NCBI GenBank assembly: GCA_011319805.1
Contig: SJRY01000062.1
Span: 1 to 64,000 of the forward strand
Origin: Macrocybe gigantea
Lineage: Eukaryota > Basidiomycota > Agaricomycetes > Agaricales > Callistosporiaceae
Direction: 5' to 3'
Length of the DNA: 64,000 nucleotides
The notes under the pieces were generated by a model. It was not told the DNA's origin. It worked only from the letters and a program-made list of their open reading frames with translations, and searched no databases. The stretch's first letter is position 1; each line of letters starts with the position of its first letter. This document shows positions 33,146-44,140 of the stretch, one piece after another. The position numbers and the translations under genes are program-made.

Positions 33146-36100
33146 CTAAATATTCTCCTTCTCCGAGGGAGGCGGCGTGGTTTTCGCTGTCGGCGACCGC
33201 GAAGAGCTTTCCAACGCTCTGCCGTGTGAAGGCGGAGAAGCAGACCGGCTGCCATCGACCTGCATGCGGTCATCCCTATCACGATCCGTCGGACCAGTCG
33301 GAGAAGGAGCTGTTGAGGCCGGAGAGAGCGTGGCAATCGGCGGCAGCGCAATCGGTCCCGTATTGGTCGTATGAGAAGACAGACCTGCGCCAACAGGTCG
33401 AGGATGAGGGGGCAAAACAACAGAAAGAGGCGGGCTTTGCGAATAGCGGTCATGCGTTTGGCGAGCTTCCGGAGAGTGAGATGTCGGCTGCGTTCTGAAA
33501 GGGATCGGAGAAGGCCTCGATGAAGGGAGGGGAGTACCGCGCCCGCCAGATGGCGAAGACGCCCGACGTTTGTTACCGTCGACCCTTGTTCGCTTGCTGT
33601 CTTTAGAATCCTCGAGTGCGGGGCTAAGAGGTCGCTTGAGGGAAGCAGATGGCACGGCGGGGGACAGGTGACTCCGAGTCGACGACACCGAGTTGCGGTG
33701 AGTGGGGCCCGGTCGAGGAGATGGGTCGCTGTGACGACTGCCTGTAGAGATGGTCGGAGAGTGCGACGGCTCACCCGCGTTTGTCGGTACACCAGGCGGA
33801 CGATAGTTTGACAGACTCATCAACGCGTCTGTGACACCTTCATCGTAGTCTTCATCGACAACACGTGATGGAGGGCGGGGCGTGGCACTTGTCGGAGACG
33901 GTTGAACAGATCTCGATGATCCGGATCCGTTTGAGCTATTCTCGGGGGAACCAGGTCCCTTCGAATAGCCCACCGACTTGTAGGTTCCGGAAATAGCGGA
34001 TGAGCCAGGCCTCTCCGTTCCAAATGACTTGGGGGTTTCTGAGCCAGTCTGCTCATCCTTCGCACGTTTAGCTGGAGCACGTTTCTTCCGTCCCCCCTTC
34101 GGTGGAACGTCTTGAGGAAGGGGCACGGGTTCAGATTCTTTTTCCTTCAAGCGACGACGTCGTTCCTTCGGTTCCCCAAGTCCAGGACGAGGGCTTTCTG
34201 AACCTCGTGTATTATTACTCCTACGATCATGTGAGGCGGAGGGTTTCGGTGTTGGCTTCGAAGCCCTTCAGGAGATCCGGCATGGTTGCGAGCATCCAAT
34301 TTGTGTTCGCTCTCGTTCATTTCTCGCGCATCATAACGCGGATCATAGCGCTTTGGTATGTGCTCATGGTGAACCGGCGGTGGCGGAGAGGAAGGACGAG
34401 GATGACTGGAGGCCACTGAAGGGTGAACGGAAGGGGGCTTCGCTTCCCAGTATCGCGCAGGATGCTGTCGAGGGGAGGGGGCCGGAGGAGAAAGCTGACG
34501 ATGAGCCGAAACTGGTCCAGGAGAGCGTGGGGGATAGAAAGCACCCTGTGAAGGGAGGGTCGGATACTCCGGCCCATGCCTGGGTCTTCGTTCAGGCTCC
34601 TTTTCCCATTCCCGATGTTCCCCTGGTAGAGGTCGACGGTCCCAGCCGGTTTCCATGTCTACAGGTCGACCGGATTCGTGCCGAAGAGGATACGTGCGAG
34701 GGGATCGCTGGGAAGGGACCGCACTTGGCTGCGCAGGTCCGACGGGCTGTCGGGAATTGGGATAGCTGTTTTGATATGGTACAGGACCTGGCGAACGCAC
34801 TCGGCCAGCCGGAGCAGGATGAGGAGAGGGGGAGCGCGAAATTGGGCGGGGTCGGCTAAAATATGATTCTTGATGATGCGCAGGAGGCTCATTTCTGAGC
34901 TCTTCAACGCGGGCCTGCTGTTGCGGGACTGGATGCTGCAACAAAAGACTCTGATGTCCCAATGGTCCTCGTCCGCTCGGCTCGCGTGGTGGGTAATCAC
35001 GGACGTGGTTCCTGTCAACATCCATAGACGCCAATGGTGCATGCGATGGTACATGTCGACTCTCGTCTAAAACAACAGGTGGCGGCGGTCCACCTCTAAA
35101 GGGTGTTGGTGTTGCCCTACCATTGCCAACTTGCGACGGAGGTGGCAAGGAGATCTCGTTCGTGGGACCACGTGAGTCAGCTCTAAAGACCGGCCGATGG
35201 CTGGAGGACTGTAGCAACAAAGGTGGTCCATTGAAGTTGTGAGGAGGTACAACGGCGCTAGCATACGCTGTCGGGTGGACGTCTTGAGGGCCAGGCGCTG
35301 CAGGCAACTGGCTGCCCGTCGCTTGCGCATTCCTCAGGAGCTGAAGGCGCTGGGTGATGGCAGTGTTATGCGGGTCCAGTTCGCTGGCGCGGGCATACGC
35401 ATCGATGGCATCTGAAATCTGGTTGTTGCAGCTCTCGTATAGGCTGCCAAGGTCAAACCAAACTTCAGAAATGTAAGGGTTGATTCGGATCGCACGAGAG
35501 TAGGCATCAAGGGCATCGCGAAACTGGTTGATTTGAAAGTACAGGACGCCGATCGAGCACCAGAAAGTTGGGTTGCGCCCATCGCGGTAAACTGCCTGTT
35601 GATAGGCTTCGTAAGCCTTGTTATACTTTTGACCTGCCATGTACGCGCGACCAAGTAGGTACCAACTCTGCGCGTCAGAGGGGTCTGCGTTGAAACGATG
35701 AGAGTTGCGAAAAGAAAGGGCGCACTAAGCACTTACCGGCTTCCAAGCTCTTCGTGAGATACATGATGGCCAGCTCCTGGTTCTGGAACGACGAACCTTC
35801 TTGGTGGTACAACCAACCGAGCTGCTGCAAGACTTTGGCATGCACCGGATTTTCGCTTACGACGCGCTCATAAGCATCCTTTGCGCGAGTGTGCTGAACG
35901 AAACGAGGTGAGGGAGTAAGAAACGAGGTGAGAGCTAAGACGACTTGCATCTTTCATTTGTTCATAAACATGGCCAATTTGGAACCATATGTCTGCATGG
36001 GCGAGGGGACTGGGTGGGTTGCGGAGAATGCGATCGAAACATTGCAGGGAATCATCGTATTTCGCTTGTTGCTTGTAGATGATGCCGAGACGAAAGAGGA

Positions 36101-37112
36101 TCTCATTTGCTTTGTCGAAGTCTAAGTCTTGGTCATTAGTGAACATAGCCGCCAATGGAATGGCATCGTGTAATTTACCGTGGTCCATGCGGAGGACCGA
36201 GGAAAAGGCTTCCTCGGCGTGGTCGAGAGAACCGTAACGGTCATATAGTATACCAATGCCATACCAGAGCTTCGGGTCTTCCTGTAGGGGCGTGGTGAAT
36301 GATAAGATGAGATGGAAAGATAAAAGTCAAAGGCACTTTGGGATTGGGAAGAAGGTAAAGAGCTTGCTGATATGCAGAGTAAGCCTTTTGAAGATCGTCC
36401 TGCATGAGATAGCAGTGTCCGAGGGCACTCCAAACTTCGCCGTTGTCTTCTTGGAGAGACAGAACTCGTTGGAAGTAATCAACTGCCTAATTCGACGTCA
36501 TCAGTGTCAGATCAAGATAAGGATAAAAAAGGAAAGAGGGGAAAAGACTTGGCGCTCCGAAATTATCCGCGGGGACATGCGAAAGCGATGACCTACTTTT
36601 GGATAATTTTCCTTGATCCGGGCGATGCCAGCGACTTGAGTGAGACCCGATAGGGACATCGGGTTGTGCCGCAGCGCGTTCTCGTAAGCGGCCATAGCAT
36701 GGTCCAAATCATCCATTTGCTCGGCAACGCGGCCTGGGAAATGTGGCAGCACAGCTTTTTAGCTGTCCATCTTTAGCGTGGTAGGTAATAAAGTATTCCT
36801 TACCGATTAAAAGCCAGGTCTGCTCGTTTGCAACGTTAAGTTTGTGAATAATGGAAGGAGTAGTCGGAACTCCATTTGGAACGGTTGCTGTCGCAGGGGC
36901 AGATGAGACAAGTGCATTCTGGTGACCAGATCCAGTTGATAATCACCTGGTGTTGTTGGCATGGCTGACCCGCCATTGAGATGATTCTGGTGCGGTGGTG
37001 GATGGGGAGGGCGGGACATCATGTCATGAGGATGGGGGTGGACGACAGCGGGGGAGGGGTCATGGGGACGAGTGTCTCGGTCAGGCTGGCGAGAGATGTG
37101 TCGAAGCGACAT
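33146..37112 (-). CDS. CYC8: TPR co-repressor Cyc8/Ssn6
   Basis: Adaptor of the Tup1-Cyc8 general repressor. ATG at 37112 (MSLRHISRQPDRDTRP). About ten tetratricopeptide repeats are spread over several exons from KLNVANEQTWLLIG (about 36840) to DAIDAYARASELDPHN (about 35360), including AYSAYQQALYLL, LWYGIGILYDRYGS, AYERVVSENP and AVYRDGRNPTFWCSIGVLY. The long C-terminal half is Pro/Ser/Arg-rich and ends with VDEDYDEGVTDALMSLSNYR and PPPSEKENI (stop 33146-33148). Two one-base frame breaks are seen: near 36940-36950, before NALVSSAPATATVPNG, and near 34225-34240, before SASHDRRSNNTRGS. Each would be closed by one extra base. The tail motif DALMSLSNYR is typical of fungal Cyc8. Confidence 0.92.
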
Positions 37113-39290
37113 GGACGCCAAAGAGGGGGAGACGTGGGCAGAGGGAGGAAGAGTAGTGGTGGGAGGGGGCAAAAAGAATCAACAAAGTAAGCGGCGTGCT
37201 GATATATATAATAGAGCGGGAAAAGAGATCAGGGCCCTCGCACGATCATGGCGATCAAGCTGGAAAAAAAATAAAGAGATGCATCTGAGCGGTGCAGGGA
37301 AGTTTAAGATGTCATATTTCAATGTCACTTTGTATCGAAACAGCCGCGTGCCTTTGTTTTTGCCGATTTCAGTTTGTTTCCGTTCTGTCAAATCAAGATC
37401 CACTTGGTCGCGAGGATTCCAACTACCGCCGTCACCATCATCCCTTACGACCACTACGGATCCTAATCGGAAGAACTCGTCCTTCTCGTGCGGCAATAAC
37501 GAGCCCACCGCTCCTCCCTCCCTCCACGCCCCCCAGCGCAGATTGCCGCCCGTGGCATGTTGTGTACAACATCCATCCATAATTCAAATCATCCTGCCCT
37601 TCCCGATGACTCAATCTCGGATATTGATGATAAACTGTATTAATCCTTCCATTCCTTCGGTTCTGGGGAAGAAGCCGCATCTGATCTAGAACATCATCTG
37701 CTTACGTGATAGTCCATCTGCTCTCTTGCTCAGGAACATCACTTGGAATACCAACTCGCCCGTTACAGGCCCAATCTTGTTATCATCATGATATTTTAGA
37801 ATTCCGCGCAGTCGGCCAGTGCCGACGTCTCTTCCATCGATCACCGATATGCAACTTGAGACGCTTGGGCTCGTGCATTACGCTGCATTGCAGTGGCATC
37901 GCAGTGCCTAACCTGAACCGGTTGACTCGGCGCTGGTCGGATATCACTTTATGCTTTTGCTCACACTTTTGACCAGTCTTCTTTCCGACTGCCTTTTGCC
38001 TTGCAGCAGGGACCACGTACCACAACAATCAAACCTGCCATGCTTTTTACTTTATACCCGCTTCTTAATAATTCTCAATCCATTGCTCAGGGTAGACGCT
38101 TGTTGCTCGGCTCACAGCATGTGCACAAGTTGCACGTCCAACGTGATCCAACGGAGACCTTCGGAGACACCATCGCCTATACATGATGGCATTTATTTAG
38201 TTCTTCCACTCCACCGCAACTCGTTAAAACGTCAGCAGCATTCCATGAATGATGTAGTACCTGATCTTCATATTGTGTCTTCCCTGATCAAATTCATTGC
38301 TGCGGTGAACCACTTTGTCATGCATCCGCAATCACAACCGCGTAACTCTTTTGCAGCAGTTCCGACGCTGGCACCCTACCCAAGTTACCAGCACCCTTGT
38401 TTCATGTCCCATGCCCGAAGAGGAGGGGTGCTCGGATTTAGTCGTCTTCGCTGTCACCATTCGCTATATCGGTCACACACCTCCGAGCGGCTGGCGCCAT
38501 GCAGTTCGGTCCGACGCTGCTTCTCAATACTCGTTAGGCCAAGCGGAAATCCGCACGCGAACCCTTGCGACCAGCCGTTTCTAAAAGGGGCTCGTGAGCT
38601 TATTCCACTCATGTTCGGAGGTAATACCAATTAAAGGCCAAAAGTTGCTTCTAGATGCCACGACTACAACTCCCAAATTTCCCCATTCGCTTCGCGTGAC
38701 AAGGCTGTCGTTCGATGTATCCGGCACTCACTGCCACCTGCCCTGTACACGCCATGACTGCCTGAAATGGCCACAGGAAGCTTCAGGAGCTCAAAGGGGT
38801 TAAGGAGGCGTTCCATCTCGATTCAGGGTCCTCTGAACTCTTGATGGACCGATCAAACTGCCGATTACGGTTTCCACCTGTTTACCGGCCTATTCTTTGA
38901 ACCTGGAGAGCCATCTTGGCACAACCTGGGGGAACAGCCCCAAATACATTGATCCCAAAAATTCAATTTCATTAACTGCAATTGGTATCCTTTAAATTGA
39001 CAGAAGTTATCGCAGCAAGTAAAAAGTCATGCGCGGCGCGGCAACAACACCTGTACGACAGTCCAGCTTCTGTGACTAGCAATCGCTATTTCTCCAAATT
39101 TGCAAAATTCAATGACTGTCAACCATCATACTAACAGAAGACAAGGGAAGCTGTATCAGAAGTCCGAGAATCACCAGCCTTCAACACGGCCACGCGAGTA
39201 ATTCCAACTCCGAAATCTCCGCTTAAACTACTCTTCTTACCCATGCTGACACATGTAGGTTGTTGTATTGACTGATAACGTGGCTTATCC
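37113..39290. other. Long intergenic region upstream of CYC8
   Basis: About 2.2 kb, the longest stretch here without a recognised gene. The first few hundred bases are purine/pyrimidine-biased and look like a CYC8 5' leader and promoter. A plus-strand open frame (37951-38634) has no recognisable domain and unbiased composition. A non-coding RNA or lineage-specific gene is possible. Confidence 0.45.
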
Positions 39291-39714
39291 ATGACCAGTG
39301 AGTGCGACCCCTACTAACTTAGCTCACCTTTCTCAATGATTCTCCCCTTCTCTGTGGACCATCCGATGGCGCTTTGCAGGAGGGAATCAGAGGGAGCAAG
39401 ACCGTCTCAAAGCCCAGAAGAAAGCGGCACAGCAAAAGAAGCCAAAGGAAAGTGCCACTTCCCTAGCAAGGCGGAAGGAAGCGTAAGCAGCGTATCAATT
39501 ACATCTTGAGGCACTGCTTGGCCTGATTCCTTTACTCCAATAGAGATGCTGAAATTCTGAGGGCGAAACAAAAGGTACTCGTTTCTTAAGGCGTAAAATC
39601 GGACTGAAATGGATTTTGAGCCACCCAATCTTTCGACGCTTTGTACAGAAAAAAGAAGAAGAAAAGGCGACAGGGCAGTCTGCAAGCGCGACTGCGGAAG
39701 GTGCCAAAAAATGA
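39291..39714 (+). CDS. Small SERF/4F5-family protein
   Basis: A four-exon mini-gene of 68 codons, found only by splicing: exon 1 is 7 nt (39291-39297, ATGACCA), then 39380-39482, 39544-39574 and 39649-39714. The product starts MTRGNQREQDRLKAQKKAA, has a highly charged middle (ADAEILRAKQKKKEEEK) and ends SATAEGAKK. The N-terminal MTRGNQR-x-x-D-R-x-(K/R)-A pattern is the 4F5/SERF signature. SERF proteins (MOAG-4 in worms) are small, basic, disordered proteins that modify aggregation of other proteins and bind RNA. All three introns have GT-AG ends and all phases agree. Confidence 0.85.
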
Positions 39715-40637
39715 CAAATATTTCAGGAGCCTTTTTCATCAGACTTCTTACCATGGGAGTTAGAAGCACGACTGTATCATTAGGAGTCTGAGTCGTTTGA
39801 GTCGTTCATGAGCCTAATTCTTCACTTTGGTGAACGATTCATATGCGGAAACTAGATGCGGAGCTATCAGCGTATTTCCAGAGTTAGAAGGTGTAATGTG
39901 CGTCTCAAAAAGACAAAGCAGGAAGAATCAATCATATATCGAGATGCCTTCATGCTGTGAGCTAATCCTACAGGTGAGAAATTCCTACCGAAAGAGACAC
40001 GTTGCCGTCACCTCTTTCTCATGCATGTACTAATGGAGTGTCAAGAGCTGTTATGATCCCAGGACAAGAATAGAACCGCATCCGCTTCTAGCCACAAAAA
40101 TGGTCTGACCGGAGTGCTCGATCAATTGATGCCGACATGAGCATCGTGATAATTCTGAGGCTACGGAATGTCGCAGGAAATCAACATGATTGAAGCCAAT
40201 CACTCGGATCCTGCATTCCAACTACATTCAAGAAGCTGGGAAACAACCTTCACCTCACGAGCGCTAGTGAAAGAACAGCAAGCGAAGGATAGGACGAACA
40301 AACAAGATATATTGACATGTCGGAGCCACCCGCTGTCACGCTCCCCGGCGAGGCCATTGTTCCAACATAAAGATCGAGCACCCCTTGCTAGGTCGGACAC
40401 GAGGAGACATATAACGGCACCTTGCTTATACCTGACGTGGCCGGTCGACAAGCTGAACGGACCACGTCACCGTGATGGGCTTACTCACAGTAACAAGACA
40501 CCGAATCTCGTACGTCATCCACATGTGGTATCTTGATGGTTACAGTGCGAGGATCCAAAATCCCAGATGAATTAAATATTCTAGTCTTGATCGTAAACAG
40601 ATCACGGTCGCTGGAATGAAAATCAAATTTCGTCGGG
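39715..40637. other. Intergenic region, no gene recognised
   Basis: Lies between the 3' end of the SERF gene and the 3' end of BRL1. Only short frames without family features occur. A plus-strand frame at 40168-40536 is not supported by anything else. Confidence 0.45.
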
Positions 40638-42021
40638 TTACTTTATCTTAACAGACCCTGCCTCCAGACGACGCCTTCTCGTCGGGATTTCAGAATCCTC
40701 ATCAGGGAGGTTCACACGGGCTCGGGTCCAACCAGGTGCAGATGTTGGAGTGAGGTAAGTCCCGGCTGGATTTGGAGGGCATGCGGGTACGGTGGGAAAG
40801 AGGTGAGATGGTGCTGGGGCTGCGGGATTAGGGTGGATTCTCGTGCGGTAGAGGGAAAGCAGCGAATTGATGAAAACTGTCAAAAATGACAACGAAGTCA
40901 ACGCAAAAAACTGAGATATCAGTTTCCATGCAGTCAGCAAAGATCACTGCTATACTTTATAGAGCTCACCAGAGCTTTCCAACTAATTGGTTCAATGAAC
41001 CCGTTCACTATCTCTGCGATCAGCTCGGCGCTGACTCGTGCACGTCCAATGATGGATGGATCCCTGTTCATGCATGTTTCCCAGATGCCGCACTGTTGCA
41101 CCATTGCAGGAATAGGATTCGAAGCACAGAGGTTTGTCTTGTACTGCAATGCACATAGGGCGATTTCCTGGACGATATCTGCGGTATAAGGCAAAGCATC
41201 AACCATTGCAAAGGCTTGACAGAATTATGATATGTTTCACCCATAGAATACTCAGATATGCGGTGTTCCACATCTCGTTGCACAGTAAGAATGAACTGTA
41301 TGACGAGGTAAAGGAAGAGAATAACCAGGGAAAAGTTGAACAAAAATTGGACATAGCTGCCTGCGAGTTAGTGTTCTTGTTCTAAAGCCAAAATGAACAC
41401 CAACCCGAGTAAAATATATGGCAAGTCAGAAGGCGACGAGGGCGCCGCGGGCATATTAAGGGTATAATGATTCGATGTTGTGACTGGTGCCATAACTCTG
41501 TTTCTTGGACTTTCGTCTTCACTGGAGTCATCTTCGCCATCCTGTTCGTCTTGGTTTTGCTCGTGAACCATTTTTGAGTCGCGGGATTTTTGTCGCGCCC
41601 TGAACACCCTTCTGAGAGCACCCGATGCTATGGTACGACTCGTTGACGCTTCTCGCTTCTCGTCTATCTTCTCTGGGCTAACTTCCAACATGTCAACATC
41701 CTTCGGCTCTTCGAATTTGGGAAATGCCTTTTCTGCCGAAAAGTGAGGTGGAGGAGTCCATGGTTGGTACGGGGGCTCTGCAAAGGAGTTTGATTGAATA
41801 TGAAGGGCATATTTTGGTTGGCGCCGAATCTTGGAGTGAAAGGAGATTCAAGTAAAGCCTGAGCGTTAGTTTGTGCATCTTCGTGAGGACCTTCGTGGAT
41901 GAGGTTATCAACAAACAGCAGGTTGGTGTGGGGAATCTCCCTCACGTTTCCGAGGTGTGTTGGAATTGGACATCGCCCAGGCAGGCTTGGTGTCTGAACG
42001 GTTCGTCCACTGATAGTCCAT
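40638..42021 (-). CDS. BRL1: Nuclear envelope protein Brl1/Brr6
   Basis: Integral inner-nuclear-membrane protein that acts in nuclear-pore assembly and membrane fusion. ATG 42021 gives MDYQWTNRSDTKPAWAMSN, then across an intron TPRKRPHEDAQTNA. The core has a first membrane helix (YVQFLFNFSLVILFLYLVIQ), the lumenal domain with four conserved cysteines (IALCALQYKTNLCASNPI and VQQCGIWETCMNRDP), an amphipathic helix IAEIVNGFIEPISW, and a second membrane helix (LTSLSFLTVFINSLLSLY). A frame break lies at a run of five G on the plus strand (41771-41775, C in the gene): PLQ to PPYQPWTPPPHFSAEKAFP. One more C joins the parts. Introns are GT-AG. Divergent from CLPP with 157 bp between, containing ACGCGT at 42105-42110. 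Confidence 0.9.
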
Positions 42022-42178
42022 CGGAGCTTCTGTTCCCCTTGCTGTGTCGCGCCGCATGAATGTGAAGGGTAAGTTGAAGGTAAAAACGAGTGAGTATATG
42101 GTCCACGCGTTGAAAGTTGAGGCCAAGACTGGTCACGCGGATCGCGTTTGCCTCAATTCCAAACACAGACTCGTACTC

Positions 42179-43311
42179 ATGGCCACTTTCTTACACTCCA
42201 TAGGCCCTCTCCGCACCGCCGTTGCAGCACTTCAGAGGCGTCATTTCCACCCGCTTGCGGGCCAATCTATCCAAGAACTCCGAGAAAAATGGACCGCTTC
42301 TCCATCTGCGAATCTCGTTCCCATCGTCATCGAACAAACTGTCAGTTTTGCGCATCTCTCTATGAACTCGCGAACCAAACATCTTTTAATCTAACAGGGA
42401 AGAGGGGAGCGTTCGTATGACATATTCTCTCGCCTTCTGCGCGAACGTGTCATTATGCTCCATGGTCCTGTACGTGGCCAGCTCTCGCTACGGAGCATCT
42501 CGCCTGAGGCTTATCCAACATCTCGCAGATTACCGACTCGGATGCTACCTTAATCGTTGCCCAGCTTCTTTTTCTGGAAGCCGAAGAGACATCCAAGCCG
42601 ATACATCTGTATATCAACTCCCCAGGCGGAAGCGTCACCGCCGGCCTTGCAATTTATGATACAGTATGGACACAAGTTGTTATGTCTCTGTTCTGCAAAG
42701 CTCAGGTGCACAGATGCAGGTACTAATACCGTCAAATCAGAGCGCTTCGTGCACTAACAGGTGCTCAGTACGTCTCATCTCCGATACACACCTACAGTCT
42801 AGGCATGGCGGCTTCGATGGGCTCCCTGTTGCTCGCAGCAGGCGAAAGGGGTAAACGGCACTGCCTTCCGAATGCTAGCATCATGATACACCGTAAGCAT
42901 TATTTTTTTCCCTGTCAAATACAGTTGGTGACGAAATAATCCTGCTAGAGCCGTCTGGGGGCGCCTCTGGACAAGCGTCCGACATAGCTATCCATGCTAA
43001 GGAAATCTTAAGAATAAGGCAGCTGTTGACGAATATATACCAGCGGCATTGTGCTCTCGAAGGTGAAAGTCAAGCTCAAGGTTTGGCTCGGTTCGGTGCG
43101 TTTGTAATGTGATCAGCGTTTGTTCTGTTCCCTGACTTTTACTGTTGTTCCAGAACAAGCGCTGGAGCGAGACTATTATATGACTGGTACGTTGCTGTTG
43201 ATTCATCTGCTGTTGCAATGTCATTTGATAATGGCCCATTTAGCACAAGAAGCCTTGGCGTTTGGCATTGTCGATGGCATCTTGGAAAGACGGCCGCAAT
43301 CTGAAACTTGA
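42179..43311 (+). CDS. CLPP: Mitochondrial ClpP protease
   Basis: Proteolytic subunit of the matrix ClpXP protease. It begins with a presequence ([18 protein letters not shown]) followed by [20 protein letters not shown] across the first intron. Then come the VIMLHGP strand, [40 protein letters not shown] with the nucleophilic Ser, [16 protein letters not shown] with the catalytic His, [20 protein letters not shown], and ends ERRPQSET. The aspartate of the triad is expected in ERDYYMT. The Met-Gln pair before Tyr comes from a 6-nt exon (42714-42719) between introns 42664-42713 and 42720-42768. Seven introns in all, GT-AG. ClpP is missing in budding yeast, so its presence here fits a basidiomycete. 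Confidence 0.93.
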
Positions 43312-44140
43312 TAAGCATTCATTGTTCTATAGGTTTCGTAAATTTATTCCGCCTCCTTCCTCGGACTTCCAACAGAACTCGGACTGATTGAAATGGTGTG
43401 ATAAAGACACTATTCTGGTGAATCGAAGGGCTACCCAATCATGGGATCCATTTTCGAATTAGAGTCCTTCCCGTGGCTCCCAAGCGGCGATTCGCATCTT
43501 GACAGCCCGGCATACCTGTCACAGCACCACTTTGCACGACAACGCACAGCGGGATTTTGTTTTGTCTTGTCAGGGGATGGATTCTGCGAGATCGCAAACA
43601 TGGCGTCATCCAGTCATAACACCTACTTCACACAAACTCCAACCTAGATGAGCGGTGACCTCGCCACCGCCACCTTGTGTTTCTTGGGCGCCGGCGTATG
43701 CATCACAATTTCTGATCGGTCATACGGTGATCTGCGCATATGCTTCTGTCATGATCTCGTCGCATGCGTTCTGCAAGGATGCTCGGTGGACGTAGAAGCC
43801 GTTACATGCTATACATGCCGAGCCAAAGCGATTAGCTTGTTCAATGCTTAGTTCATTCCCGATGGCATCTGACATGCCCCTTTGCATGATATGGTGTTTT
43901 TTTTTTTTTTTTTTGGGGGGGGAGGGGGGGGGATGCACGCTGCATCGTCGTCCACGCTTGTTACAGCTGGTGATCCCACATGGTAAACACTTCCCGACTG
44001 GCCACATATCACAGCGGTCAATGATCTGGACACAGTAGGCACAAACCCATGCACTCCTCCAGGTGAATGTGGAGTGAGTATGAGAATCATCTTCATAAGT
44101 GATCTGAAAGCGAGATACACAGGATACGTGTTCCGGTCCA
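43312..44140. other. Intergenic region between CLPP and the ADAM gene
   Basis: Both genes end here (convergent). A minus-strand open frame reaches to 43848 but runs through the homopolymer tract at 43897-43932 and shows no domain, so it is not taken as coding. Confidence 0.4.
43897..43932 (+). repeat. T18-G8-A-G9 homopolymer tract
   Basis: Eighteen T, eight G, one A and nine G in a row. A mixed pyrimidine-purine homopolymer is prone to length errors and could form triplex or G-rich structures. No gene uses it convincingly. Confidence 0.8.

Noticed and set aside
37951..38634. 227-codon open frame upstream of CYC8
   Set aside because: Composition and lack of any motif look like chance; no intron signals or start context stand out.
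41822..42000. One long intron in BRL1 from gtgagg to tttgcag
   Set aside because: Phase would fit, but it would remove the exon giving TPRKRPHEDAQTNA, and all other introns are about 50-70 nt; a missing C in the C5 run is simpler.
43848..44140. Extension of the ADAM reading frame into the poly-A/poly-C tract
   Set aside because: No domain features, runs through a homopolymer, and a stop soon after the usual C-terminal WVDDTLYNGP is reached with one base added.
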